Source of the DNA: Streptomyces naganishii JCM 4654
GTDB taxonomy: Bacteria; Actinomycetota; Actinomycetes; Streptomycetales; Streptomycetaceae
Direction: 5' to 3'
Assembly: GCF_014650575.1 (NCBI RefSeq)
Contig: NZ_BMVF01000026.1
Location: 1 to 64,000, forward strand
DNA: 64,000 bases
Both the position numbers and the translations under genes were made by a program. Below are positions 1 through 8,345 of this stretch, one piece after another (within the stretch, counting starts at the first letter, position 1; each line of letters starts with the position of its first letter). The notes beneath the pieces are model-generated. The model saw only the letters and a program-made list of their open reading frames with translations. It had not been told where the DNA came from and searched no databases.

Positions 1-1336
1 CATGGAGAAGACCGACGAGGCCGGCAAGGGCACGATCGTGCTCGCCACGGTGCGGGGCGACGTCCACGACATCGGCAAGAACCTGGTCGACATCATCTTG
101 TCCAACAACGGCTACAACGTGGTCAACCTGGGCATCAAGCAGCCGGTCTCGGCGATCCTGGAGGCCGCCGACGAGCACAGGGCCGACGTCATCGGCATGT
201 CGGGCCTGCTGGTCAAGTCGACGGTGATCATGAAGGAGAACCTGGAGGAGCTCAACGCCCGTGGTCTGGCCGCCACTTACCCGGTCATCCTCGGCGGCGC
301 CGCGCTGACCCGGGCGTATGTGGAGCAGGACCTGCACGAGATCTACCAGGGTGAGGTCCGCTACGCCCGTGACGCCTTCGAGGGGCTGCGTCTGATGGAC
401 GCCCTCATCGGCGTCAAGCGCGGCGTGCCGGGCGCCAAGCTGCCCGAACTGCGGCCCCGCCGCGTCCGCGCCGCCACCGTCGAGATCGAGGACCGCCCGG
501 AGGAGGGCCACGTCCGCTCCGACGTCGCCACCGACAACCCCATCCCCGCCCCGCCCTTCTGGGGCACCCGCGTGATCAAGGGCATCCAGCTCAAGGAGTA
601 TGCCTCCTGGCTGGACGAGGGCGCCCTGTTCAAGGGCCAGTGGGGTCTGAAGCAGGCCCGCACCGGCGCCGGGCCCACCTACGAGGAGCTGGTGGAGACC
701 GAGGGCCGGCCCAGGCTGCGCGGCCTGCTCGACCGGCTCCAGACGGAGAACCTGCTGGAGGCCGCGGTCGTCCACGGCTACTTCCCGTGCGTCTCCAAGG
801 ACGACGACCTGATCATCCTCGACGAGCAGGGCAACGAGCGCACCCGGTTCACCTTCCCGCGCCAGCGCCGCGGCCGCCGGCTGTGCCTGGCCGACTTCTT
901 CCGGCCCGAGGAGTCGGGCGAGACGGACGTGGTGGGCTTCCAGGTCGTCACCGTCGGCTCGCGGATCGGTGAGGAGACCGCGCGGCTCTTCGCGGCCGAC
1001 TCCTACCGCGACTACCTCGAACTGCACGGACTGTCCGTGCAGTTGGCCGAGGCGCTGGCCGAGTACTGGCACGCCCGCGTGCGCGCCGAGCTCGGCTTCG
1101 CGGGCGAGGACCCGGCCGGCATGGAGGACATGTTCGCCCTGAAGTACCGGGGCGCCCGCTTCTCCCTCGGCTACGGCGCCTGCCCCGATCTGGAGGACCG
1201 CGCCAAGATCGCCGAGCTGCTGCACCCCGAGCGCATCGGGGTCCAGCTGTCGGAGGAGTTCCAGCTGCACCCCGAGCAGTCCACGGACGCCATCGTGATC
1301 CACCACCCGGAGGCGAAGTACTTCAACGCGCGCTGA
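1..1336 (+). CDS. metH: Methionine synthase MetH, C-terminal part (5' end outside window)
   Basis: Cobalamin-dependent methionine synthase moves a methyl group from methyltetrahydrofolate to homocysteine through bound B12. Only the last ~444 residues are here and the frame is open to the left edge. The B12-binding Rossmann domain comes first, with the lower-ligand motif DVHDIGKN (residues ~20-27 of this fragment). The reactivation (AdoMet-binding) domain follows from ~residue 180 to the end and contains GYGACPDLEDR near residue 390. The homocysteine and folate domains must lie upstream. The chain ends naturally at a TGA. Identification is firm; the missing N-terminus is a window-edge effect. 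Confidence 0.96.
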   Translation, partial: MEKTDEAGKGTIVLATVRGDVHDIGKNLVDIILSNNGYNVVNLGIKQPVSAILEAADEHRADVIGMSGLLVKSTVIMKENLEELNARGLAATYPVILGGAALTRAYVEQDLHEIYQGEVRYARDAFEGLRLMDALIGVKRGVPGAKLPELRPRRVRAATVEIEDRPEEGHVRSDVATDNPIPAPPFWGTRVIKGIQLKEYASWLDEGALFKGQWGLKQARTGAGPTYEELVETEGRPRLRGLLDRLQTENLLEAAVVHGYFPCVSKDDDLIILDEQGNERTRFTFPRQRRGRRLCLADFFRPEESGETDVVGFQVVTVGSRIGEETARLFAADSYRDYLELHGLSVQLAEALAEYWHARVRAELGFAGEDPAGMEDMFALKYRGARFSLGYGACPDLEDRAKIAELLHPERIGVQLSEEFQLHPEQSTDAIVIHHPEAKYFNAR

Positions 1337-1482
1337 GCCTCAGCGCAAGCCGGGCGGCACCCGCCATGCCCGGCCGGTGGTGCCCGGTGGTGCCCCAGGG
1401 CCGGGCGGCGCGCGGTTCCCCGGGCCGAACGGTTCAAACGAGGCGTTCGGCCCGCACAAGTCGTACACTGGTCGGTCCACTG

Positions 1483-1513
1483 CAGGCCGGTTCCCCGCGC
1501 GGGAACCGGCCTG
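1483..1513 (+). terminator. Perfect 13-bp hairpin between metH and the HAD gene
   Basis: CAGGCCGGTTCCC (1483-1495) pairs perfectly with 1501-1513 around a 5-nt loop. It lies 147 bp after the metH stop and just 10 nt before the AAGGAGG of the next gene. It could end metH transcripts or, if transcription starts upstream near a TACACT at 1464-1469, be a 5'-leader hairpin of the HAD gene. Confidence 0.55.
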
Positions 1514-1538
1514 ATCGTCCCTCAAGGAGGTAGGCCGG

Positions 1539-2240
1539 ATGACCAGCACGGTCCCCGCGCTCGGAACCCGTACGGCCGAAGGCTCGGCCCTTCAGGCGGT
1601 ACTCCTCGACATGGACGGAACCCTGGTGGACAGCGAGGGCTTCTGGTGGGACGTCGAAGTGGAGGTCTTCGCGTCCCTCGGACACCGCCTCGACGAGTCC
1701 TGGCGGCACGTCGTGGTCGGCGGCCCCATGACCCGCAGCGCGGGGTTCCTCATCGAGGCCACCGGGGCCTCCATCACCCTCGGCGAGCTCACGGTGCTGC
1801 TGAACCAGGGCTTCGAGGAGCGCATCGAGAGCGCCCTGCCCCTGATGCCCGGAGCCGCCCGGCTGCTGGCCGAGCTGGCGGAGCACGAGATCCCCACCGC
1901 CCTGGTCTCCGCCTCCCACCGGCGCATCATCGACCGGGTCCTGCTCTCGCTCGGCCCGCACCACTTCTCCCTGTCGGTCGCGGGCGACGAGGTGGCGCGC
2001 ACCAAGCCGCACCCCGACCCGTACCTGCTGGCCGCCTCCGGGCTCGGCGTGGACCCGGCCAGGTGCGCGGTGGTCGAGGACACCGCGACCGGGGTCGCGG
2101 CCGCCGAGGCCGCCGGCTGCCGGGTCATCGCCGTGCCGTCCGTGGCGCCCATCGCGCCGACGCCCCGGCGCACCGTGGTCACCTCCCTCCAAGAGGTGGA
2201 CGTGCCATTCCTGCACGGTCTGATGACGCAAATGCCCTGA
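1539..2240 (+). CDS. HAD-superfamily phosphatase (beta-phosphoglucomutase/phosphatase-like)
   Basis: This 233-residue soluble hydrolase has all four HAD motifs. The nucleophile motif LDMDGT has Asp24 and Asp26, the second motif is in VSASH (~residue 125), TKPHPDPYL supplies the lysine (~residue 150), and VVEDTATG supplies the acidic pair (~residue 180). An alpha-helical cap sits between motifs I and II, so it belongs to subfamily I, the group of small-molecule phosphatases and phosphomutases. Substrate cannot be told from sequence. The ATG has a strong AAGGAGG at 1524-1530. It stands alone between metH and the lipoprotein gene, on the same strand as both. Confidence 0.9.
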   Translation: MTSTVPALGTRTAEGSALQAVLLDMDGTLVDSEGFWWDVEVEVFASLGHRLDESWRHVVVGGPMTRSAGFLIEATGASITLGELTVLLNQGFEERIESALPLMPGAARLLAELAEHEIPTALVSASHRRIIDRVLLSLGPHHFSLSVAGDEVARTKPHPDPYLLAASGLGVDPARCAVVEDTATGVAAAEAAGCRVIAVPSVAPIAPTPRRTVVTSLQEVDVPFLHGLMTQMP

Positions 2241-2674
2241 CCGTTCACCGAGCGTGCAAAGATCGCCCGGACCCGTGGCGGGAATTACGGGCGAGGGCGC
2301 GTACGAAAGAATTCGAACCGCTGCGGATGGCTGAATTCCGGTCGACTCCCGCAGAGTTGGCCGTGTGACGTTCCCCACTCCGTGAGGGGTCGACAAGGGG
2401 CACGAGGTGTGCTGTTCACCCCCTTTCGGGCGGCGCTCGCGCGCCCTTGTGTCCCGATTGGCGGAACGCTGCACTAATCGTTCCGCGGACGGGTTTTCGG
2501 TCCGTCCGCACCCGGTTCCGCTGCGTGATGGGAACTCAACTCCAGCGGCCGCGAACCCTCCTGCGGACGCGGACTAATCTCGTCGCGAGAACATCGCCCC
2601 TACCCCCGTGATCCGCCGCACCAACCCTCTGCATGCCGGGTACACGGACATCACAGCTCTGGAGAAACTCGAGC
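2241..2674. other. Gene-free spacer upstream of the peptide-binding lipoprotein
   Basis: These 434 bp carry no convincing gene. The middle has lower GC than its surroundings. The clearest element is an 8-bp inverted repeat, GCGGAACG (2461-2468) and CGTTCCGC (2479-2486), separated by 10 bp. A TAATCT at 2575-2580 resembles a -10 box but has no clear -35. Confidence 0.6.
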
Positions 2675-4279
2675 ATGAACCGCAAGACTTTGGTGCTGCC
2701 GGCGGTGGTCGGCCTGCTCGCCCCGGTACTCGCCGCGTGCGGCGGGTCCGACAGTGGCAGCAAGAGCGGCGACGCCATCGTCGTCGGCACCACGGACCGG
2801 TTCACCGCCTCGAAGGAGGACCCGGCGCCCCTGGACCCGGCGTCCGCCTACGACGTCGGCACCTGGAACATCCTGCGTCAGACCGTGCAGACGCTGATGA
2901 TCCTGCCCAAGGGCGACGGCGACCCCGTCCCCGAGGCCGCCGAGAAGTGCGGTTTCACCGACAGCGGCAACGAGCGCTACGCCTGCACGCTGCGCGAGGG
3001 CCTGAAGTTCGCCAACGGCGACCCCGTGACCGCGGCCGACGTGAAGTTCTCCATCGACCGCGCGATCGCCCTCAAGGCGATCAGCGGCGTGGCCGGCCTG
3101 CTCTCGACGGTCGACACGGTGGAGACCCAGGGCGACCGCGAGGTCATCTTCCACCTCAACACCGCGGACGCCACCTTCCCGTACAAGCTGTCGACGCCCG
3201 TCGCGGGCATCGTCGACCCCAAGGACTACGAGAAGAACAAGCTGCGCGACGGCCTGACGGTGGACGGCTCCGGTCCGTACACCATGAAGGGCACCGTCAA
3301 GGACGGCGAGCTCGTCGACGTCGTCTTCACCAAGAACCCCAACTACAAGGGGACGCTGAAGCTCAGCAACAGCAAGGTGGAGATGCGCTCCTTCGACGAC
3401 GCCGACGCGATGGGCGCCGCCCTGGACAAGGGTGACATCGACGTCATGACCCGCACGATGTCCCCGGATCAGATCCGCAAGCTCTCCAACGCCTCCGGCG
3501 GCAACGTCGACCTCGTCGAGATGCCCGGCCTGGAGATCCGCTACCTGGGCTTCAACACCAACGCCCCGACCGTGAAGAGCAGGGCCGTCCGCCAGGCGAT
3601 GGCCCAGGTCATCAACCGCAGCGCCCTGGTCTCCAAGGTCTACGGCACCCAGGCCGAGCCGCTGTACTCGATGGTCGCGGCCACCGTCACCGGCCACTCC
3701 AACTCGTTCTTCAACAAGTACGGCGACCCCAGCGTCTCCAAGGCGAAGAGCACGCTGAGCCAGGCCGGCATCACCACCCCGGTCAAGCTGACGATGCACT
3801 ACACGACCGACCACTACGGCTCGGCCACCAAGAAGGAATTCGAGATCCTTCAGCAGCAGCTCAACGCCAGCGGCCTGTTCGACGTCCAGATCGAGGGCGC
3901 GCCGTGGAAGACCTTCCGCACGGCGGAGCAGAAGGGCCTCTACGACGTCTACGGCATGGGCTGGTTCCCGGACTTCCCGGACGCCGACAACTACCTGGCG
4001 CCGTTCCTGGACAAGGACAACACCCTCAACACCCCGTACGTCAACAGCAAGATCCGCAACACGCTGATCCCCGCGTCCCGTCGTGAGGCCGACCGGCTGT
4101 CCGCCTCCTCGAGCCTGACGGATATTCAGGACATCGTCGCCAACGACGTGCCGCTGCTGCCGCTGTGGCAGGGCAAGCAGTACGTCGCCGCCCGCGACGA
4201 CATCACCGGCACCGCCTACGCCATCAACTCCTCGGCCACCCTCCAGCTGTGGGAGCTCGGCCGCGGTGTGAGCGGCTGA
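2675..4279 (+). CDS. Family-5 ABC transporter substrate-binding lipoprotein (peptide/nickel type)
   Basis: This 534-residue precursor starts with a short lipoprotein signal peptide ending in VLAAC, so Cys22 would be lipidated and the protein anchored outside the membrane. The mature part is a full-length family-5 solute-binding fold (DppA/OppA class). It has the early motif LDPASAYDVGTWNILRQTVQ, an LREGLKFANGDPVTAADVKFS segment, and a C-terminal TNRxxx-free lobe ending LQLWELGRG. The family binds peptides, opines or metal chelates; the ligand is unknown. ATG at 2675 has GGAG at 2661-2664 and places the lipobox correctly. No permease or ATPase genes adjoin it, so it must use a transporter encoded elsewhere. 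Confidence 0.92.
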   Translation: MNRKTLVLPAVVGLLAPVLAACGGSDSGSKSGDAIVVGTTDRFTASKEDPAPLDPASAYDVGTWNILRQTVQTLMILPKGDGDPVPEAAEKCGFTDSGNERYACTLREGLKFANGDPVTAADVKFSIDRAIALKAISGVAGLLSTVDTVETQGDREVIFHLNTADATFPYKLSTPVAGIVDPKDYEKNKLRDGLTVDGSGPYTMKGTVKDGELVDVVFTKNPNYKGTLKLSNSKVEMRSFDDADAMGAALDKGDIDVMTRTMSPDQIRKLSNASGGNVDLVEMPGLEIRYLGFNTNAPTVKSRAVRQAMAQVINRSALVSKVYGTQAEPLYSMVAATVTGHSNSFFNKYGDPSVSKAKSTLSQAGITTPVKLTMHYTTDHYGSATKKEFEILQQQLNASGLFDVQIEGAPWKTFRTAEQKGLYDVYGMGWFPDFPDADNYLAPFLDKDNTLNTPYVNSKIRNTLIPASRREADRLSASSSLTDIQDIVANDVPLLPLWQGKQYVAARDDITGTAYAINSSATLQLWELGRGVSG

Positions 4280-4302
4280 CGCCCGCCGGACCCCGGCACC
4301 AA

Positions 4303-4344
4303 CGAGGGCGCCCCCTCCCGGACTTCCGGGAGCGGGCGCCCTCG
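4303..4344. terminator. Bidirectional terminator hairpin
   Basis: A 19-bp stem with one mismatch (4303-4321 with 4326-4344, loop ACTT) lies between the convergent ends of the lipoprotein gene (+) and the response regulator gene (-). It probably ends both transcripts. Confidence 0.88.
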
Positions 4345-4359
4345 TCGCCGCTCGTTTCC

Positions 4360-5031
4360 CTACTGCGCGCCGGGGCGCACCAGGCCGCTCTCGTACGCGT
4401 ACACCGCGGCCTGCACCCGGTCGCGCAGACCGAGCTTGGTCAGGACGTGCCCGACGTGCGTCTTGACGGTCGTCTCGCTCACGAAGAGGTCGGCGGCGAT
4501 CTCGGCGTTGGACAGGCCGCGCGCCACCAGCTTCAGCACCTCGACCTCGCGCTCGGTCAGCGTGTGCAGGGTGTCCGGCACCGGCTCGTCGCCCGAGGGC
4601 AGGTGGGTGGCGTACTTGTCGAGCAGACGGCGCGTGATGCTCGGCGCCAGCATCGCCTCGCCGCCCGCGACCACCCGGATCGCCTGCACCAGCTCGTTCG
4701 CGGGGGCGTCCTTGAGCAGGAAGCCGCTCGCCCCGGCGCGCAGCGCCTCCACCACGTACTCGTCGAGGTCGAAGGTGGTCAGCACCAGCACCTTCGCCGG
4801 GCCGTCGCGCTCCGGGCCGGTGATCTGGCGGGTCGCCTCCACGCCGTCCATCCGCGGCATGCGGATGTCCATCAGCACCACGTCGGGCTGGAGGGCGCGT
4901 ACCTGGTCCAGGGCCTGAAGGCCGTCTCCGGCCTCGCCCACGACCGCGATGTCCTGCTCCGCCTCCAGGATCATCCGGAACCCTGTGCGCAGCAGTGGCT
5001 GGTCGTCGACCAGTAGGACGCGGATGGCCAC
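4360..5031 (-). CDS. NarL/LuxR-family response regulator (orphan)
   Basis: This 223-residue two-component regulator has a receiver domain (~1-120) and a LuxR-type HTH (~155-215). The acidic pocket is Asp9/Asp10, the phospho-acceptor is Asp55 in VLMDIRMP, and the switch lysine lies in LLKDAP (~105). The DNA-binding domain begins LTEREVEVL and contains the recognition helix VSETTVKTHV. The GTG start at 5031 has GAAGGAG 5-11 nt upstream. It is 44 bp downstream of the RecB-like gene on the same strand, so the two may be cotranscribed. No histidine kinase is next to it, so its sensor must be elsewhere. Confidence 0.94.
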   Translation of the reverse strand: MAIRVLLVDDQPLLRTGFRMILEAEQDIAVVGEAGDGLQALDQVRALQPDVVLMDIRMPRMDGVEATRQITGPERDGPAKVLVLTTFDLDEYVVEALRAGASGFLLKDAPANELVQAIRVVAGGEAMLAPSITRRLLDKYATHLPSGDEPVPDTLHTLTEREVEVLKLVARGLSNAEIAADLFVSETTVKTHVGHVLTKLGLRDRVQAAVYAYESGLVRPGAQ

Positions 5032-5075
5032 GTGAGTCTCCTTCGCTAGTCCGGCCCCATTCTGCCCTGCACCGC

Positions 5076-6533
5076 TCATGTGGCCCGGGTCAGGGGCAGC
5101 GGGTAGGGCGGGGGAGTGCCGCCGAACTCCGGGCAGTGCGCGCGGTGGTCGCACCAGCCGCACAGCTTCGTGGGGCGCGGCCGCCAGTCGCCGGTCTCGG
5201 TGGCCAGCCTGATCGCCTCCCACAGCGCCAGCAACTTGCGCTCCACGCGCTCCAGATCGGCCAGGACCGGGTCGTACGTCAGCACGTCGCCGCTGCCGAG
5301 GTAGACCAGCTGGAGGCGGCGGGGCACGACGTTCTTCAGCCGCCAGACCACCAGGGCGTAGAACTTCATCTGGAACAGGGCGCCCTCGGCGTACTCGGGG
5401 CGGGGAGCCTTGCCCGTCTTGTAGTCGACGATCCGCACCTCGCCGGTGGGCGCCACGTCCACCCGGTCGATGATCCCGCGCAGCCGCAGCCCCGACTCCA
5501 GCTCGGCCTCGACGAACAGCTCCCGCTCGGCGGGCTCCAGCCGGGTCGGGTCCTCGAGCGTGAACCACCGCTCGACCAGCCGCTCGGCCTCCGTGAGCCA
5601 GCGCGCGAGCCGCTCGCCGTCCGCGTCGTCGGCGAACAGCTCCAGCAGCTCGGGCCTGCTCTCGCGCAGCCGGTCCCACTGCCCGGGGATCAGCGCCTTG
5701 GCGCGGGGCGCGGTGCGCTCGGCGGCCGGGGCGTCGAAGAGGCGCTCCAGCACCGCGTGCACCAGCGTGCCGCGCGTCGCCGCCTCGCTCGGCTTCTCCG
5801 GCAGCCGGTCGATCACCCGGAACCGATAGAGCAACGGACACTGCATGAAGTCCCCGGCCCGGGAAGGCGAAAGCGACCCCGGCCTCCTGGCGACCCCCTC
5901 GCCCCGACCACTGGCTCCGTCCGGGCCCGCGACGCCGTCACCTGCGCCTTGCGGGCCCACAGCGCCGTCACCTGCGCCCTGCGGCGCGTCCACGGTGCTG
6001 TCGTGCGTGCCTTGCGGGTCCGATGTGCTGTCGTCTGCGCCTTGTGGGTCCACGGTGCCGCTGCCTGTGCCCTGCGGCGCGTCCACGGTGCCGCTGCCCG
6101 TGCCCTGCGCGCCGTCCTCGGCCGGCGGGGCGTCGGCGGTGCCGGCGTACGCCGCCTCCGCGCGCGGGCCCGTCGCGGCAGCGCCGAGGGCCGCGGCCGG
6201 AGCGTCCGCCCCGGTGAGGGCGACCCCGTCGGGGGCGACGCCCGGGCCGGATCCGGTGGCCGGGCCGGTGGCTCCGGGAGCGGCGGCCGGCCCCGCGGCG
6301 GCCGGCACCGCCGCCGCGGCGCCCACCGCGTCCGCTGCCGGCGCGCCCGCCCCCTCCGCCGAGCCCGCTGCCGGCGCCGGCTCCGCCGAGCGCGGCGCCG
6401 GTGCCGCCTCCCGCGCCGGTGCGGGGGCCGGGGCCGGGGGTGCCGGCTCCGGCGAGGGCGAGGTTCGCTTCGGCGCGCGCTCTCCTGCGCCTTCGTCGCG
6501 GGGCGCCGCCTCGCCCTCCGTGGTCGTCTCCAT
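5076..6533 (-). CDS. RecB-family PD-(D/E)XK nuclease with long repetitive N-terminal tail
   Basis: The C-terminal ~260 residues are a Cas4/RecB-like exonuclease module. It starts LSPSRAGDFMQCPLLYRF, carries GTLVHAVLERLF, the metal motif VDVAPTGEVRIVDYKTGK, an iron-sulfur-type cysteine set (CPLL near the start, CGWCDHRAHC at the end), and closes in a proline-rich tail. With the ATG at 6533 the protein has 485 residues, and the first ~225 are Ala/Pro/Gly-rich low complexity with seven copies of a 10-11-residue PQGTGSGTVDA-like repeat. The Shine-Dalgarno match at 6533 is weak, so translation could begin further inside. Related genes act in DNA processing; the exact role is unknown. Confidence 0.8.
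   Translation of the reverse strand: METTTEGEAAPRDEGAGERAPKRTSPSPEPAPPAPAPAPAREAAPAPRSAEPAPAAGSAEGAGAPAADAVGAAAAVPAAAGPAAAPGATGPATGSGPGVAPDGVALTGADAPAAALGAAATGPRAEAAYAGTADAPPAEDGAQGTGSGTVDAPQGTGSGTVDPQGADDSTSDPQGTHDSTVDAPQGAGDGAVGPQGAGDGVAGPDGASGRGEGVARRPGSLSPSRAGDFMQCPLLYRFRVIDRLPEKPSEAATRGTLVHAVLERLFDAPAAERTAPRAKALIPGQWDRLRESRPELLELFADDADGERLARWLTEAERLVERWFTLEDPTRLEPAERELFVEAELESGLRLRGIIDRVDVAPTGEVRIVDYKTGKAPRPEYAEGALFQMKFYALVVWRLKNVVPRRLQLVYLGSGDVLTYDPVLADLERVERKLLALWEAIRLATETGDWRPRPTKLCGWCDHRAHCPEFGGTPPPYPLPLTRAT
5917..6125 (-). repeat. Coding tandem repeat, ~30/33 bp units
   Basis: About seven degenerate units of 30 or 33 bp lie inside the tail of the RecB-like gene. They encode AQGTGSGTVDA, PQGTGSGTVD, PQGADDSTSD, PQGTHDSTVDA, PQGAGDGAVG, PQGAGDGVAG and PDGAS. 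Unit length is a multiple of three, so copy-number change would keep the frame. Confidence 0.8.
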
Positions 6534-6706
6534 GCCACAGACCTTACGGCCGGCCACCGACAGTGAGCCGGCCGCGGTCATGAACCGCACGAAGAGGGGA
6601 AAACACAGGGGGTGCCGGGCGGAACCGTCCGCCCCGGCCGCATACCATCGACCCGAGACCTTCCGGCCGCCAGGCGCGGGAGACGCGCTTCGAACGAGGG
6701 GACACC

Positions 6707-8275
6707 GTGGACGTGAGCGGCGGGAACGGGCAGCCGCGGTCCGGCAGCGACGAGTCGGCCGAGCGCCCCACGGGCCCGACGGCCCCGGCCGCCGGCTCCG
6801 CGCGCCCCGGCACCGACCCGGCCGCGCCCGCGGACCCGGCGGGCCCCGCGGAGGCCGGTGCGGGCGCCGCCGGTCCGGAGCGGCCCACGCAGCCGGCGGA
6901 CACCCCCGCCGATCCACCGCAGGAACGCTCCGCCGCCGCACCCCCCGAGAAGCCCCCCGCCCATCCGGACACCCATCCCGACCGCGCCCACGCCCACCAC
7001 TCCGGTGAGCCCGGCGCGCCCCACGCCTCCGGCCGTTCCGACACCCACCCCGACCGCGGCCACGCCCACTCGGGCGCCGGGCAGGCCGGGCCGCCGCGGA
7101 GGCGGCGGGAGCCCGGGGGCGGGCTGCTCATGGGGCGGCCCTTCGGCGTGCCGGTGTACGTGGCGCCCAGCTGGTTCCTGGTGGCCGCCCTGATCACCTG
7201 GGTGTTCGGCGGCCAGCTCGACCGCGTGCTGCCCGAGCTCGGCGCCGCCCGCTACCTCGTCGCCCTCTTCTTCGCCGTCGCCTTCTACGGCTCCGTACTG
7301 GTCCACGAGCTCGCCCACACCATCGCCGCGATCCGCTTCAAGCTCCCGGTGCGCCGCATCCAGCTCCAGTTCTTCGGCGGTGTCTCCGAGATCGAGAAGG
7401 AGGCCGAGACACCGGGCCGCGAGTTCGTGCTGGCCTTCGTCGGCCCGCTGCTCTCCCTGGTCCTGGCCGGGGTCTTCTACCTCGCCCTCCTGCCCGTCCA
7501 GAGGGGCACGGTCCCCGGTGTCCTGCTCGCCGGCCTGATGATCTCCAACCTCATCGTCGCCGTCTTCAACCTGCTGCCCGGCCTGCCCCTGGACGGCGGC
7601 CGCATGCTCCGCGCCGTCGTCTGGAAGATCACCGGCAAGCCGATGAGCGGCACGGTCGCCGCCGCCTGGGTCGGCCGCGCGCTCGCCGTCTCCGTCCTCA
7701 TCGGGCTGCCGCTGCTCACCCAGTCCGGCACCCTCGGCTCCACCGCCGAGGACAGCGTCGGCATGGACACCGTCACCGACGCCCTGCTGGCCGCCATCCT
7801 CGCCGCGATCATCTGGACCGGCGCCGGCAACAGCCTGCGCATGGCCCGCCTGCGCGAGCACCTGCCCGAGCTGCGCGCCCGCACCCTCACCCGGCGTGCC
7901 GTGCCCGTGGAGACCGGCACCTCCCTCGCGGAGGCCCTGCGCCGCGCCAACGAGGCCGGGGCCCGCGCCCTGGTCGTCGTGGACGCCCAGGGAGAGCCCC
8001 TCTCCCTCGTCCGCGAGTCCGCCATCGTGGGCGTACCCGAACACCGCCGCCCGTGGGTGCAGGCCAGCGAGCTCGCCCAGGAGCTGACCGACGGCATGCG
8101 GGTGTCCGCCGAGCTGTCCGGCGAGGACCTCCTCGACGTCCTGCGCGCCACCCCGGCCACCGAGTACCTGGTGGTCGAGGACACCGGCGAGATCTACGGC
8201 GTCCTGTCGGCGGCCGACGTCGAGCGCGCCTTCGTGAAGGCCATGGGCCGCCCCACAGCGGCGGCCCCCCGCTGA
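6707..8275 (+). CDS. Site-2-protease-like M50 membrane metalloprotease with CBS domains
   Basis: This 522-residue intramembrane zinc protease has a disordered Pro/Ala N-terminus of ~140 residues, which contains two copies of a DTHPDR(A/G)HAH histidine cluster. The membrane core follows (~150-380) with the zinc motif HELAH at His200-His204 and the third zinc ligand in LDGGRM (Asp296). The C-terminus holds a pair of CBS domains (~395-515). This is the SpoIVFB-like CBS-containing S2P subfamily, which cuts membrane-bound regulators; its substrate here is unknown. GTG at 6707 follows GAGGGGA at 6696-6702. It is divergent from the RecB-like gene and 70 bp upstream of trmI. Confidence 0.92.
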   Translation: MDVSGGNGQPRSGSDESAERPTGPTAPAAGSARPGTDPAAPADPAGPAEAGAGAAGPERPTQPADTPADPPQERSAAAPPEKPPAHPDTHPDRAHAHHSGEPGAPHASGRSDTHPDRGHAHSGAGQAGPPRRRREPGGGLLMGRPFGVPVYVAPSWFLVAALITWVFGGQLDRVLPELGAARYLVALFFAVAFYGSVLVHELAHTIAAIRFKLPVRRIQLQFFGGVSEIEKEAETPGREFVLAFVGPLLSLVLAGVFYLALLPVQRGTVPGVLLAGLMISNLIVAVFNLLPGLPLDGGRMLRAVVWKITGKPMSGTVAAAWVGRALAVSVLIGLPLLTQSGTLGSTAEDSVGMDTVTDALLAAILAAIIWTGAGNSLRMARLREHLPELRARTLTRRAVPVETGTSLAEALRRANEAGARALVVVDAQGEPLSLVRESAIVGVPEHRRPWVQASELAQELTDGMRVSAELSGEDLLDVLRATPATEYLVVEDTGEIYGVLSAADVERAFVKAMGRPTAAAPR

Positions 8276-8345
8276 CCGCCCGGCCCGCCCCCGGCGGCGC
8301 CGCGAGGTGGTCGGTGGCCCTCCGGGGGACCGGTAGGCTGGTCAC

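Noticed and set aside
2651-3814. 387-codon minus-strand frame opposite the peptide-binding lipoprotein.
   Set aside because: Codon-position mirror of a clear family-5 binding protein; no start signals or domain.
5076-6533. Cas4 or CRISPR-linked identity for the RecB-like nuclease.
   Set aside because: The fold and cysteines resemble Cas4, but no CRISPR array or cas gene is present in the window, and the gene lies in a core-genome context.
5845-7008. Long open frame on the plus strand opposite the RecB-like gene (387 codons).
   Set aside because: It is a mirror of the Ala/Pro repeat tail; composition is low-complexity, with no ribosome-binding site and no family match. It also runs across the divergent promoter region.
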